Assembly: GCF_000203815.1 (NCBI RefSeq)
Contig: NW_004457695.1
Location: forward strand, 930,001-994,000
Reading direction: 5' to 3'
Length of the DNA stretch: 64,000 bases
From: Cavenderia fasciculata
Lineage: Eukaryota > Evosea > Eumycetozoa > Acytosteliales > Cavenderiaceae
Positions 49,631 to 62,308 of the stretch are shown here, in pieces (position 1 is the first letter of the stretch; each line of letters opens with the position of its first letter). The translations under genes and the position numbers were made by a program. A model generated the notes under the pieces. That model was not told where the DNA came from and searched no databases. It was given only the letters and a program-made list of their open reading frames with translations.

Positions 49631-52600
49631 ATGAACAATACAAGTATGAGAGGAGGAGTATTATTGTTGGTGGTTTATGCATTGCTTGCAATCATCATAT
49701 TTGCTCCATCCCTTATCTTATCTCTTGCAACTACAAGTACCCATATTCATTGCAAACCAAAGAAGACATCAACCAACCTGGAAAACTAACTAACCCTTTT
49801 TTATTTCATTATTTTCTTCTTTATTAGATGTATTGTATGTTGATCCATCAAATGTCAATTCATGTACTATCAAGATTGCTGATTGTGGTACATCAGTCAA
49901 ACCATTTGCAACGATAGGTGATGCAGTCACTGCAGCCATGCAAGGTAGTACATCAGATGTATCGAGCAACTACAACTGGGTCATCTTGGTCAATCCTGTG
50001 TCATCATACGTTGGAACTCAAAACATTGGAATCGACCTTCAACTTGCCAAAGGGTCGTCCATTGAACTACGTTCGCTCACAGCCGCCACTGTCACTGTCG
50101 ATTGTCAAGATGCTGGATACTTTATGAATGTTCGTGGTACCTCTCACTTTAAGATGAACAATTTCATCGTAAAAAATTGTAATGCCAATATTGGTGGTGC
50201 CATGTCAATAGTTCAGTCGTCAGCCACTATCACCAACTGTAACTTTTTAAGCAACAAGGCATCTATAGGTGGTGCCCTTTACATTGATCGTTGCAAGTCT
50301 GTTATTATCTCTGGTACCAAGTTTGACAGTAACCAAGCCAGCGAACGTGGAGCTGCCTTTGATGTTGCCAACTCGCCAGCTGTCGAGCTCTTCAAGGTCG
50401 AATTTGTCAATGTCGAACAAACATTTTCATGTCGCCAGTCGTCGGTAGTTGCCGATACCATTGTTGCAACACCAACTGCCACCGTCATGTGTGACGATCA
50501 ATGTTCATTCTCGAGAGGAGGGTCTGTCCTTTGCCACCGTACCATTGATACCATCATTGGTAACATTCCCATCCAGTCAGCTTCGTTCTGTCTCCCGGAC
50601 CGAAACTCTGCCAATTGTGGAACTCGTTGTCTATCAAGCGAAAGTTGTCTCTCGTGTGATTCTTGTCCCTGTTACATGTCTGGAGTATTTGTGACCATCA
50701 CTGGTGCTGGAAACTGTGTCAAGTCAAGATTCATCTCACCGGCCATCAACCTTGATGATTTATTACCAGGTATTACAGACAAGGTTACTATTGATATTGT
50801 TGCTTATGTCACGGTTCCCAAGTCTGGTTATTACAGCTATTCCACACATAGTACCCATCTTGGCCTGTCGCTTCAAATGGATTCCCGTATGATGCTCTCA
50901 TCCAACTACCAAAGAGAATTATGGTCGTCAAACCGTACCATTTACCTCGAAGAGAGACATCCACATGCTCTCTCTTTCCAACTTACATCACCACTTTCAT
51001 CGGTCGCTCTCAAAAGATCGTTTGCATTTTCTTTTGATAATAGTCACAGCGGAATAGAAATATTCTACAGTCGATCCATTTGTGGAGATGGTATTTTCCA
51101 TGCAAATGCAAACGATTGTCCTCATGATCAGAATAGTATGTACAAATAATATAAAATTCACTCATTTGATCAAAAGTACTTCATTAATATTAATTGGTTT
51201 CTTTTATTCTTTTTAGTTGTCAACGGAGTGGCACCATTTTGTGGTGATAATATTTGCAATGAAAACAATCCAAGCGATTGTTTCATAGATTGTTATTCGC
51301 ACATAACACCAATGTGTGATGCTCGTAAAGTTCCAAAGAACCATATTGCCCCAGGATTTGTTACCCAAGATGATACTCTTGGTGCCATTATCGACAACCA
51401 AATGATATGGCATCTTCCAGGCTCCGAGCACATGACCACTGCCATTGATATTGTCTCTGGAGAGCATGCTAGCAAACCAATATTCTACTTTGGATACTGT
51501 ACCGATAGTGACATCAATCTTCTTCAAGATGTGTATCGTGGAACTGTCCATGAGTTGCCAAAAGAATTGGTTGGAAAAATGCTTCCCCAATGCACTTTTG
51601 ATACATCTACAACCAAACATTCAAGTGTTACAGAGATAAAGGAGTCAAAAACCAAAAAGTCAAGTATGTATAATATTATCAATAATTTATAAATTAGTAG
51701 TAAACTAACACTCCTATTTATCTCAGTGGCATCGTATAGTGGATCTATTTCAGGAGGATATGGAGGATATGGAGCTGAAGCAAAGGCCGCATATTCAAAA
51801 GATCAATCAGTAACCACGACCAATTCAAAATCAAACACTTCAACTTCAACCATCTTTGTCACCGAGGTAGCCTGTAACGTATCAACGGTCGAGTTGGTAG
51901 AGACTGTCTTTCACCCAACCTTTTTAAGAGATATCAGAAGATGCAAAACACTGGATGACATGCTCAATATAATCAGGAGATATGGTACTCACTATATCAA
52001 AAGTGCAGTGTTGGGAGGAAAACTCATTCAATCGACCATCACCACAGAAGAAATAACCACCTCGGAAGACGAGTCTGAATGGGCAGAAAGCAGCAAAAGA
52101 TCGATGGGTGCATCCGTCAAGACACCCGTCCTCCAAGGAGGAGCATCCCACTCTGACACCTCAGACTCTACTCAAACTGGTAAACAACAACAAGAGAAAG
52201 AGGCCAAATCCGAGCGAACATCGATCGTTACACTTGGTGGAGAGCCAGGATCGTATGCACCTGGCAGTTCGTCGCAAGGAGAAATGTTCCAAAAATGGGC
52301 ATCCACAATCGATCTCAGTCCTGCCGTTATTTCACAGGATCTCATCCCTATTCGTGAAATTATCCCATCGACATGGATTTCTTCTGTTGTTGGCGGAGGA
52401 AAGACTATTCAGACGCTATGGAGGGAAGCAGAGTTAGTGTACTATGACATGAATTTGTTTGTGGATAATACTATGAGCCCACAAGAATTCAAGTACATGA
52501 TGTTGATTCATACCACCCCCTCTGACACCAAATACCTTCCAGTCATCTCGATCAAGTGGACCGACACCAACAATAAGCCAAAAGTATCCAAGATCGAGCC

Positions 52601-53507
52601 ATATTTCAAGAGAAAAAAGGATGACGCAACCAACACTTGGTATCCTCCCTATCTCATGAACTTGAATTATGCTGTTCATAACCCTGTTACTGCCAATGAT
52701 AAATGCTGGACTTTTCCATGGGGGCTTGCCAATCCAAAAATCATGGGAAGCACGGAAAATTACTGCCATTATAGTCGCAATGCCATCCTATCACCGCTTC
52801 GATTTGACTTTGTGTTGGATGCCGACTTCCTAACAAGCACTACCACCCCGGTCATCACAGTCACAGGTGTACCATCGACCATAGATCCAACGTTTTCGAT
52901 CGTCAGATTTGAATCTTCCGAGGGCATCACATTTGACAAGACCGGATTCAAACCTATGACCACCACTTATGTCGCCACTACAGTGACTCAAAAGAATGGG
53001 CCTGTTCTAGTTGCTCCAATGGTCGCCTACTTGGCCACCTTTCCCACCGGCTACATGGACGCCCTCAGGAATTACCTTCGTGATTTTTACAAAACCGATA
53101 TTAAGTCGATTAATGACAAGGTCCTAATCTACTATACCAATCCATCTGGTTCAGAGACCAAATTGGGTGAACACGTTTTCAATTTTGAATCTGATGACGT
53201 CAGATTCACGTTTGGCTATTTCTCGCACCCCTACACTACTGGCACACCAACCTATCGTTACAAACTCGAAAACCAAATAGGAAGCACTTGCAGAGTCGAC
53301 TGGGTCCTCTCTATGCAACCTCAACCAACAGTTTCCACTTGGAAGAGAAAGGCCCTTTATCATCACACTTCTATGAACTCTTATCAATACCTCACTTCAC
53401 AATCAACCGCCTACATGGGCATGAGTATGGTATCTATGGACCCAGAAAAGTTCAGATATTTATACACTCGAAACTATGTCATGGAAAAGGAGGCCATGAA
53501 CAATTAA
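49631..53507 (+). CDS. Secreted beta-helix / PA14-like / MACPF protein B
   Basis: Four exons, 49631-49736, 49828-51135, 51217-51663 and 51727-53507, give 1213 residues. Exon 1 encodes the signal peptide. The beta-helix region follows (VYVD-like LYVDPSNVNSC, then GGAMSIVQSSATIT and GGALYIDRCKSVIIS). Next are a Cys-rich segment (CLSSESCLSCDSCPC), a PA14-like domain, and CGDNICNENNPSDCFIDC. The MACPF domain (about 560-860) has a textbook signature, RRYGTHYIKSAVLGGKL, near residue 705. A long beta-rich C-terminal part completes the order seen in gene A. The shared domain order and partly shared intron positions indicate a tandem duplication. It is expected to be secreted or phagosomal and pore-forming. 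Confidence 0.87.
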
Positions 53508-53726
53508 GTTCTCAATCACAATTTCTTTTTAAATCTATTTTTACAATAAAAATTAATAATAAACGTTGTTCTTTTTAAAAACAAATAAAAAAGTGTATTT
53601 AATCAAATGTTTCAATAGATTAATATATGATGTTAGTTGTTGTTCAAACATCATATTTTTTTATTTAGATACACTTTAATTAATTTTAATTTATAAATCT
53701 GTGGTTCCTTTTTTTTTAAGTATAAC

Positions 53727-54256
53727 TTACCATAAAATGTCATGTTTTAAAGTGAATTGAAAATATTTATTTATTTTGTTTGGATATGTAGGATTATCTC
53801 CTTTCACTTGAATTCCTGGTCCTCTTACTTCCTCCCTGGTTGGAGGTTCGAATCCAAACTGTTGGGACACATTACATCCAGTAATAGGTTTGTCAATAGA
53901 TACAGCAGCGTCTATATATATATATAATATAATTAAATTATAGAAAATAAACTAAATTAATAATCAAATTGATAGGTTCTTCCTTTTTATTTTCAATTAC
54001 CATATAGTGTCATTTGAAAGTCAATGTTTGAATTATTTTTGGAACTGTTTGAAAAGTTGAACCAATGAATGATAGGTTTCCAAGCAACAACATTTATGTG
54101 TCTTGCATGACTGCAATAGCGTTCGAGTATTATTGTCGGCCACTTTGTTACAAAGGGTCGGCAATGGTTTGTATAATTAAAACCTTTTAGATTCTGACAA
54201 AAGTTATAGTATAACCTTTCGACGATGTGTATATCATAAATCGGCAAAGTGTGCTC
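53727..54256 (-). pseudogene. Coding-like fragment without a start
   Basis: On the minus strand a stretch from about 54256 to 54001 reads HTLPIYDIHIVERLYYNF... to FQMTLY and ends at a GTAATT donor. It joins in phase (GAC) to 53911-53727, which reads DAAVSIDKPITGCNVSQQFG, then PPTREEVRGPGIQVKGDN and FTLKHDILW before a stop that overlaps a GTAAGT. The composition is clearly protein-like, but no ATG-bearing first exon is found and the end may be a lost splice donor. It is probably a gene remnant or part of a gene with an unusual first exon. The family is not recognised. Confidence 0.4.
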
Positions 54257-54288
54257 TATTAATAATAATAATCTAATCTCAACAAACA

Positions 54289-54405
54289 ATGACACAATCA
54301 AAGGAACCAGCAGGTGTTATACCACTTCCTTTTCGTCCAGAAATGCCATTGACATTATCTTCATTATTCTCTCACCAAGACTATGATAAAGTTCGTCACA
54401 TCTAA
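54289..54405 (+). CDS. Small ORF, 38 residues, unknown
   Basis: An ATG directly after an A/C-rich leader opens MTQSKEPAGVIPLPFRPEMP and ends YDKVRHI then TAA. Codon choice looks like that of the neighbouring real genes, and the leader context (AACAAACAATG) suits dictyostelid start sites. No TM segment or Cys motif is present. It could be a micropeptide gene or the first exon of a lost gene. It is divergent from the minus-strand fragment next to it. Confidence 0.35.
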   Translation: MTQSKEPAGVIPLPFRPEMPLTLSSLFSHQDYDKVRHI

Positions 54406-54506
54406 GGAACATATATTGGGAATAACAAAGAGAGTTCTTCCAATCCTTCTCCTTTGCTTTGTTTTGCCTCTTGGTGCTGTTTCTGCTGTTCCATTCCTTC
54501 CAGTCT

Positions 54507-54698
54507 CTAAAAATGTCCTTTTAGGAATGTGTTTGGGTTGGGTTCTAGTCTAGATAATGTTTGTTTGGCATGTTTGAGGAAATCTCTAATCTCTCGACCA
54601 ACAATTCCCTTCTTTGATGATGGATTGTTGTCTTGTCCTCCTAGTTTAGGGAATGATGGTTTCTCTTCTTTTTGTCTTTCTCTATTATTCAGAGCCAT
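54507..54698 (-). CDS. Small basic ORF, 63 residues, with open frame after the stop
   Basis: MALNNRERQKEEKPSFPKLG starts a hydrophilic peptide of 63 residues ending LKGHF at a TAG. After the stop the same frame stays open and protein-like for about 34 codons (RLEGMEQQKQHQEAKQ...). So the gene may be truncated by a nonsense change, or the second part may be an exon. The function is unknown. Confidence 0.4.
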   Translation of the reverse strand: MALNNRERQKEEKPSFPKLGGQDNNPSSKKGIVGREIRDFLKHAKQTLSRLEPNPNTFLKGHF

Positions 54699-54967
54699 TT
54701 CTACAATACAAATATAAATGATTAATTATTATATATTTCAATCTTTTTAGTTGAATATTAATATTTATTAATGAATACAAAAAAGAAAGAGAAAGGAAAT
54801 CTTTGGCAAAAAAGAGATTAAAATTATTATTATTATTAATATGGTTTAGTTGATTTACAAATATCTTAATTTTGGTTGTGTATAGTGGGTTGTGGAGTCA
54901 TATGATTTCCTTTTTGAATTGTGTATTTACATGTTGTTTTATAGATTTGTTATTATTATTAATTATT

Positions 54968-57593
54968 TTAGAGAATTCCTTTTTCTTTAATAAATTCATT
55001 AATATTACGATCAGTTAAACTTGAAGCTATATCATCAAAAGAAGGTGGATGATTGTTAAAGTAGGATTCATTGACAAAGAATCGATGTTGAAGAGCATCG
55101 TGAGCAGATATTCTTTGGTTGGGGTCAAATTTTAAGAGTCTGGTGACAAGGTCGATATAGTCGCGGGTGACTGTTTCTGAAGCCGATTGTGATTTGCTCG
55201 GCGAGAGAGCAGTCTGTGGTTGCAGTTCGACACCAAGTGATTTGGTGGGGTTGACCTGCATACCAATCTTTTGAGAGGCAAAAAAGTTGGCAGGACAACA
55301 CTCTTTGAGATTGCAGATTTGTTTGAGTAGGTTGTTGCGATCCATTCCCGTAAAGAGTGCAGTTTGCGTTGATTGACTGATAGAAAGGGCCATTTCGGCG
55401 AGGACACAACCAACCGACCACAAGTCGACGGCCTTCCAATCGATTGACCTGGTTTGTACGACACCGCTAGTAAGAAGTATCTCGGGTGGTGAGTAATTGT
55501 TATAGGGTGGGATAATGATACCATTTTTATATCCACTATTATTGGTTGATGGTGTTATATTTACAAATTCGTCACCACTATACTCTTCAGATGTTCCACC
55601 ACTACCACCAGTACTACCTCCTCCATTATTGCTGTTGTTTAATGAGTTGTTGTTGTTGTTTGTACCATCAATGAGGACTGAACAGGCTAATGAAAAGCTG
55701 CACAGTCTGATTTGGTAGTCCTCGTAGACGAGGATACTGGTTGGACGGATATCGCGATGAACAACCTCTTGCGCATGCATGTATGAGATGGCGGACAGCA
55801 GTTGGTATGCAACAAACTTGAGCTCGACAGCTGGTACAATACGCGATTTTGCACGCTTACTTGCGAGTACATAGTCGAGATCATACTCGACAAATGGCGT
55901 GATGATTGAATAGAAGCGTCCACTGTCATCTTTTGTTATCTTGGACAACTTGACAATGTTGGCGTGGTTCATGCGGTGCAGTAACATTGACTCGCGGAAT
56001 GCACGTATATCCTGCTCTACTGCCACTCCACCTCCATAGTATGTGCTATAATAGGCCAATCCAGTTGCCACTTGATATTTGATCTGTTTGAGGGCAGCCG
56101 GACCGACCTTGGGAACAGCCACCTTTTTGACAATACTGTTCTTGCTGCTACCGCGTTGCTCACCAACATTGAGCTCCTTAAACGAGGCAATAAACTCGCT
56201 GTTTGTCTTGCCCGGACTACCACCACCAGTCACACCAGCAATCAATGATGAAAAGTTTGTCTTTTTCAACTTTTCGAAATAAGTGTCGGTGAGATTGGAC
56301 AAACTGCTGAGACTGCCACCCACCGACATTGCATTCTTTTGATGCAACTCTTCAATCTCTTTTTCGAGCATTCTATTCTTTTTGCACAATGTCTCTATTT
56401 GGTTTTCCAATTTACACTGTTCCACCTTGACGCATGACAAGGCGCCTTCGAGATCGCTGATCTTTTCTCCACTCTTGCTGTTTTCTTCGAGGTTGTATTC
56501 GTATTGTCGACGTTCGCGTTCCTGCTCGAGACGCAGTCTGTCCAACGCCGCCCGAAACTGTTCGATTTGGTGTCCGCGTTCTTGTATCACGCGGTCGCGG
56601 TCGTCGAGCTGCTTTTGATAGTCGGTTGCCTTTCGATCAACGACAATCATGCGATCGATCGCCGCCCTCTTCTCGCCCTGCAAAGTCTGCACCGAGTACT
56701 CGAGCGTATGTGTCTTTTGCACGAGATCTCTGTTTTGTGCCGACAACGCATCGAGCTGCTCCTCCATCTGTTTGGAAATCATTGCCTGGTTGTTGTAGGA
56801 TCCTTCAAGTTTCTCCACATTCATTGTCAGTTCTTTGATTTGATTTCGCATTTGATTGGTAGATTCGCGATGATGGTGTTTTTCATTCTCCAATTGAAAG
56901 TCTCGGTCTTTGACCTTGTCCTCTAGATGACTAATAACATGTTGGTGTTGTGTTTTCTCCATTTCCATACTTTGTATTTTTTCAACATATTCACTTGAAT
57001 CACTCTCCTTCTTTTCCAATTCCTCTATTTGTTTATTATATTCTGTTTTTTGTAATGCCAATTCATTCTAAAAAGAGAATATTAATATTAATATCATAAA
57101 TATATAATATATTATATATATTCTCTTTTTTCTTTACCTTTAACATTTTAGTAGCAGAAAAGTATTTCTTTGAAGTTTCAAATAGTCTATTTGATATACT
57201 GTTGACTATAAATCCATCAAATGGTTCTCTACACACTGGACAATCAATTGTACCAGTACCACCTTTATGTTCTGCTATCTTGTTTTGTTGTAATTTAAAG
57301 TATGGTGCAAGACATACAAAACAAAATCCATGTTCTAAAAAAAAAATACATAAAAGAAAGAAAGTAAGTAAGTAAAAAGTTTGATGTGATGATGATTTCT
57401 GATATCTTACTACACGCTTTATTCCCTTCTTTACTATTCATAGAGAAGGGTGTAACTATATCTGACATTGTTGACAGACATATTGCACTAGAGATAAACA
57501 AACAAATATTAATAAGATTGATTACTTTGGTCTCTTGTATTACTATACATACCATTCTAAGAAGTCAAATTCATCTTCTTGATGAATATCCAT
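54968..57593 (-). CDS. RING - coiled coil - pseudokinase protein
   Basis: Four exons, 57593-57553, 57487-57411, 57334-57138 and 57067-54968, give 804 residues. The first three small exons build a RING finger: ECAICLSTM, ACKHGFCFVCLAPY, and TIDCPVCREPFDGF. Residues 105-345 are a long coiled coil (Glu/Lys/Gln heptads). A protein-kinase fold follows (about 410-790), with HANIVKLSKI, HRDIRPTSIL at about residue 541, PPEILL and DLWSVGCVLAEMAL, and an Asn/Gly/Ser insert in the activation region. The VAIK lysine looks replaced (VAVEQ), the catalytic-loop Asn is Ser, and DFG is SFS, so it is predicted catalytically dead. It may be an E3 ligase whose kinase-like part is a binding module. No known family with this order was recognised. 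Confidence 0.82.
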
Positions 57594-58961
57594 TCTTTAA
57601 TAACATAAGGTGTTGGTATAGCCTATTTGCTATATCTATTCACACTGCTACTATAAATAAATAAACGATATAGAGAGAGAGAGAGATACTTATTAATTCT
57701 CTATCTCTGTCTGTAAACTCGAGTGCAACTATCCTTCTAATACTATCCTTCTATCTCTCCTTCACTCTTCACTCTTTCTCTCTCTTCTTTCGTTGAGACA
57801 TTCAAACGACGAGTTGTACATACTAACTAGCTAACTCTTATTTTTTTACTTCTTTTCCTGTTTCTCTTTGTTTCAATATTGGCTGTTCTCTGAAAAGTAG
57901 GAAAACAATTTAATTTGGTTCGTTTGTTTGCAGGGAAATAGAATATAGATTAATATCTACTTAATAAATAAAATAAATAAATAAATAAAATAAATAAATA
58001 AATAAATATAAGATATGTTTAAATAATAAGATGGTATATTACTTCACTTCACCTCATCATCCAAACCCTACCCTTATACAAAAATGAATTAAGATATAAA
58101 TACCACTTCAACTTCTTCTTCTTCTTCTTCTTCTTTCTTAATTATTTGTTACTCTGCTCTTATTACTCTAATTATTCTTATTATTACTCGACTGGTTTGT
58201 TGTGCTAACGACTCGCTTCTTCTTGCAGCTGCCTGTCTGTGACTATGAACGCTTTACTTGAACTTTGAATGCATAATTATTTATTAATTTTATTTCCCCA
58301 CACCAACACACACTCAAGCTCAACCTCATAATAAAACCCGTGATGCATTAATTTAATACTACGAGGATAGATATATTTACATATTTATATATAATAATAA
58401 TATGTATATTTAAATCATCGAGATAACATATTTTAATTAAATTAAAATTGTGATGGTGGATGAGCCTATCCATTATAATATAATAAATATATATATATAT
58501 CTCGAGGAGAGGGGAATACAATCCGATGAGGTGCAGAAGCAAAACGCGGGAATCGATTTATTATACTTTCCTCCTCCCAACAATGATTTTTAAAACCTTA
58601 ATCATAAGGGGTGTGCCGTTATGCCAATGCGAAAACTCTTTGCAAAAGTCTTTGTCAATTGATTTTTTTTAATAGTTTCATTGTCACTTCATTTCATTAC
58701 TACATTTTATTCATTCATTTTCATTTTCATTCAATCTATCTACCTTACTTATCTATACTATATATCTCTGTTGTGAATCACTACTACTACTTTATTGTAA
58801 CAACAACAAAAAAGAAGAAAAGAAGAAAAGAGAATCAGATCAATCAAATCATATCAACCGATAAATCAATCAACAAGTCATTGATATTTTTTACAACACT
58901 GCTGCTACAACAAACCAGTAAAGATTTATTACTATCACATAATATATAGTATAATATAACA
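57594..58961. promoter_or_regulatory. Divergent intergenic region
   Basis: The 1.37 kb lie between the RING-pseudokinase gene and the EF-hand coiled-coil gene, which diverge. They hold GA/CT-rich stretches (57665-57790), AAATA repeats (57960-58010), a CTT run (58110-58135) and one GC-bearing word AAAACGCGGGAA (58541-58552). No gene was seen. Confidence 0.5.
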
Positions 58962-61900
58962 ATGATGATGAATCATGACAATATCTCTCACTTGAGAGAA
59001 ATCTTTGATGAATGCGATGAAAATCAAAGTGGATATATCAACAAGGATCAATTGAGAGAATTGGTTGCAAAGATTACTTCAACTGTATGTCTATCTACTC
59101 TTTTCCTCTCTCATTACTACTCTATATCATTTTCTCTAACATTTATTATAATTTATCATATGATGATTAAAGGGATTGGAAGAAGAAGAGTTAGATACAT
59201 TAATGAAAACATTGGATACAGATAATGATGGTCAAATTGGGTTTCAAGAATTTGTCGATGGTTATAATCTTATAGATCCAGAGTTATTACTTGATGATGA
59301 CGATGATGATGATGAAACTAATTTCAAGAAAATTATGGATGTAATTCAAACTGATAGAAATAATAATAGTACTAGTAATTCAATAGATACTGAAAATGTA
59401 ATGTATTACTAACAATGAATGAATCAATGTTAATTGACATTGTGGTGTGATTGTTTGACGTTTGATGTTAACCTTTTCTTCTTTTTTGATCTTCTTTTTT
59501 ATTTTTAGATATTACCACCATCACCAATCGATTATGAAAAATATCTAAGAGAAATATTCAATCAATATGATGACGATGGAGACGGAATTATAAATAATGA
59601 ACAATTGCGAACCTTGTTGGCAGATATCAAGGATAAGAGCGGTATAGAGGGAGACGATGAAGACGTAGATTATATTGTGCAGGTATTAAACAATGATGGA
59701 AAAGATACCATTACATTTGAAAATTTCATTACTGCCATTGAACACATCAACTCTCCTTCTCAAGAATCTCCAACCGTCTCATCATTTGAACCATCAATCT
59801 CGGATGAACAACAACAACAACAAACTGTACAGTCGGCTACATTAATTGATTTGGATTCAAATGATGATCAACATAATCACCATCAACAAAATAATCAACA
59901 ACAACATAACCAAGATGAACATATTAATGAACATGGAGAATCATCTGGATTTTCATCATCAAGAAATAATTCATCATTTAGATCTGGTGTTAGAGGACGT
60001 GCATCTAGTTGGGTAGCACCCGTTTCGATTGTTAATATGATCAAGAAACGTGCAGAGATGTTTGCCAAGGAGGAGAATACACAGGTGTATACGGATGCGT
60101 CGGTTGATCCAAACGTGTTTGTCGAGTACAAGCGTAAGGAGGCATTGCTGCGTTCCGAGAATGAGCATCTTGGCAGTAAGATCAATATGGTCGAGGACCA
60201 GTTACGAGAGGTGCGCGAGTCGCACGAGAAGCTGTCCGAAGACAACGCACAACTCAAAGAATCGGTCGTCATTGGCAAAAAGACGTTGGTGCAAAACCAG
60301 AAGCTAGCGTCACAAAACAAACAGCTCGAAGAGACGATCGAGGTATTAAAGAGCGAGTTGATGATGGCGACAGACGCCCGTAACGAGTTGCAGCGCACAC
60401 ACAATAAGCTCAAGCAGCATCAAGACGGACTGTTGGTACAACTCGAGACTGCCACTTCACAGTTGTCATTGGGCCGCGAAAAGATGGCTGAACTCGAGGA
60501 ACAACACGCCAAAAACGCACCACTCCTCAAAAAGGCACATTCATTCCAACAATTCCCACCCCAAGAGATTGAGCAAATGCGTGAAGAGAATGTATTACTC
60601 AAACAACAACTTGAAAAGGAGCAAAGCAAGGCACAAGACAGTGTCAAGTTATTGTCGGAAGAGTATGCTTTGCTCAAGAAAAAGAGTAAGGAGGATAAGG
60701 CACTTTTGGACTCGTCCAACCAGATCATTCACAAGCTCAAGCAGACACTAGAGGAGCAACAGGGACGCACCCACAACTCTGACCCCAACTACAAGTTGTC
60801 GTTACTCAGCGAGCTTGAACAACAGGTAGTCACCCGTCTCGGTACACCTGGAACACTCGACTATGGTAGTACGTCTAGTTTGGCTGCTTTTGACGTTCCC
60901 ATAACCCCCGCATCGACACCTACCAATGGATCAGAACCCATCGCCATTGCCATGGCCAACGGTCGTACACGTCCACCTCGTCCAGTCGATCATGACGACG
61001 ACAGTCTCGACTCGCTCTCTGAAGACGCCCACAATGAACGTATCGACGAGCTTCAACAACGCAATGACCAACTTGAAAAGGAACGTGTCATCCTCGACCA
61101 ACAAGTCAAGACACTCCAAGAAATGCTCGACACTAGCAGCAGTCAGATTAAAATGAGTACCGTCACCATCGAGGAAAAGGAAAAGGAAATTGTACAAGCA
61201 AAACAATCAATGGAACAAACCAAAAACGAGATTGAACAAACTAAAAAGGAAATGGAACAAACCAAAAAGGAAATGGAACAAACTAAACTTGATATGGAAC
61301 AAACTAAAAGAGTATTGGAAGAGAGAGTGACATTAGAGACAAAGACACTTCAAGATCAAATACACGAGTTGACAATGTCCAATGCAGAGATGACACAGAC
61401 CATGTTGGCATCATCATCGACGTTGGAGATGGCTACTGGACAGGTATCAGAGTTGCGTCAACAACTAGAGAAAAAGGTTGAGGTGGCCGAACGTCTCTCT
61501 GAAGAGAACCGTTTACTCAAGAGCCAGATTGACACGTCTGGTCCTGCACCCATCGACCCTGTACATATCAAAGCTGAACAAACTCAAGGCGAGTTACTCT
61601 TGCTCAAACAGCGTGTCGAAGAGCTAGCATCTAAAAACAATAGTCTTGTCAGTGAAAACTCACAACTCAAAGAACAACAAAGTTTCTCTCCCCTCACCTC
61701 TCCAACTACATCTAAACGTGATATTCATGAACAAGAAGAAATACAAGACAAGGTAGAAAGCAATGAGAATCAAATTGGTGGTACTTCTGCTGTACTCCTT
61801 TCAGAGACATCTCAACATTCAATCAACGATCTTCATTCACAAGTATCAACATTGACCGACATCAAAGATCAACTTGAAAAGGATCTAAAGAAATACCAAA

Positions 61901-62271
61901 AGATGCAAGCTGATACTACCACTGCACAAGTTGCCAACAGTTCATTGGTCGATCAATTGCAAAAGGAAACACAAGCACTCAAATCAAACGGTCAAAAACT
62001 AGATGAAAAGTATCGTATCGTCGAATACCAATTCCAACAAGCCACCGATCAATGCAATGAATTAAAAGAACAAAATCAAACTCTCCAAGAAAGAATTGAA
62101 ATGATTAAATTGGAATATGAAACAAAAGTTAGTCAATCAAATTCTCATTTTGAAAAGGTAAATATAGAAACAAAATATTTATTATATTTATATATATATA
62201 CAATCCATAATAATAATAATCAAATAATTATAATCACCCAATCATAATATATTAACACAAAATTTAAAAAA

Positions 62272-62308
<37 letters not shown>

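Larger units (their letters stand above)
53508..54967. other. Spacer with several coding-like fragments
   Basis: The 1.46 kb lie between MACPF gene B and the RING-pseudokinase gene. They hold a two-exon-like minus-strand fragment (53727-54256), a 38-codon plus-strand ORF (54289-54405) and a 63-codon minus-strand ORF (54507-54698), each listed separately. The rest is AT-rich with ATT repeats. Confidence 0.5.

Noticed and set aside
53840-53865. GGTTCGAATCC, resembling a tRNA B-box/T-arm
   Set aside because: The stem does not form a standard 5-bp T-arm with a 7-nt loop, no acceptor or D-arm lies upstream, and the minus strand here reads as protein-like sequence.
58541-58552. AAAACGCGGGAA, a possible second E2F-type site
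   Set aside because: It lies about 410 bp from the nearest start, and the downstream gene is not an obvious cell-cycle gene, so support is too weak.
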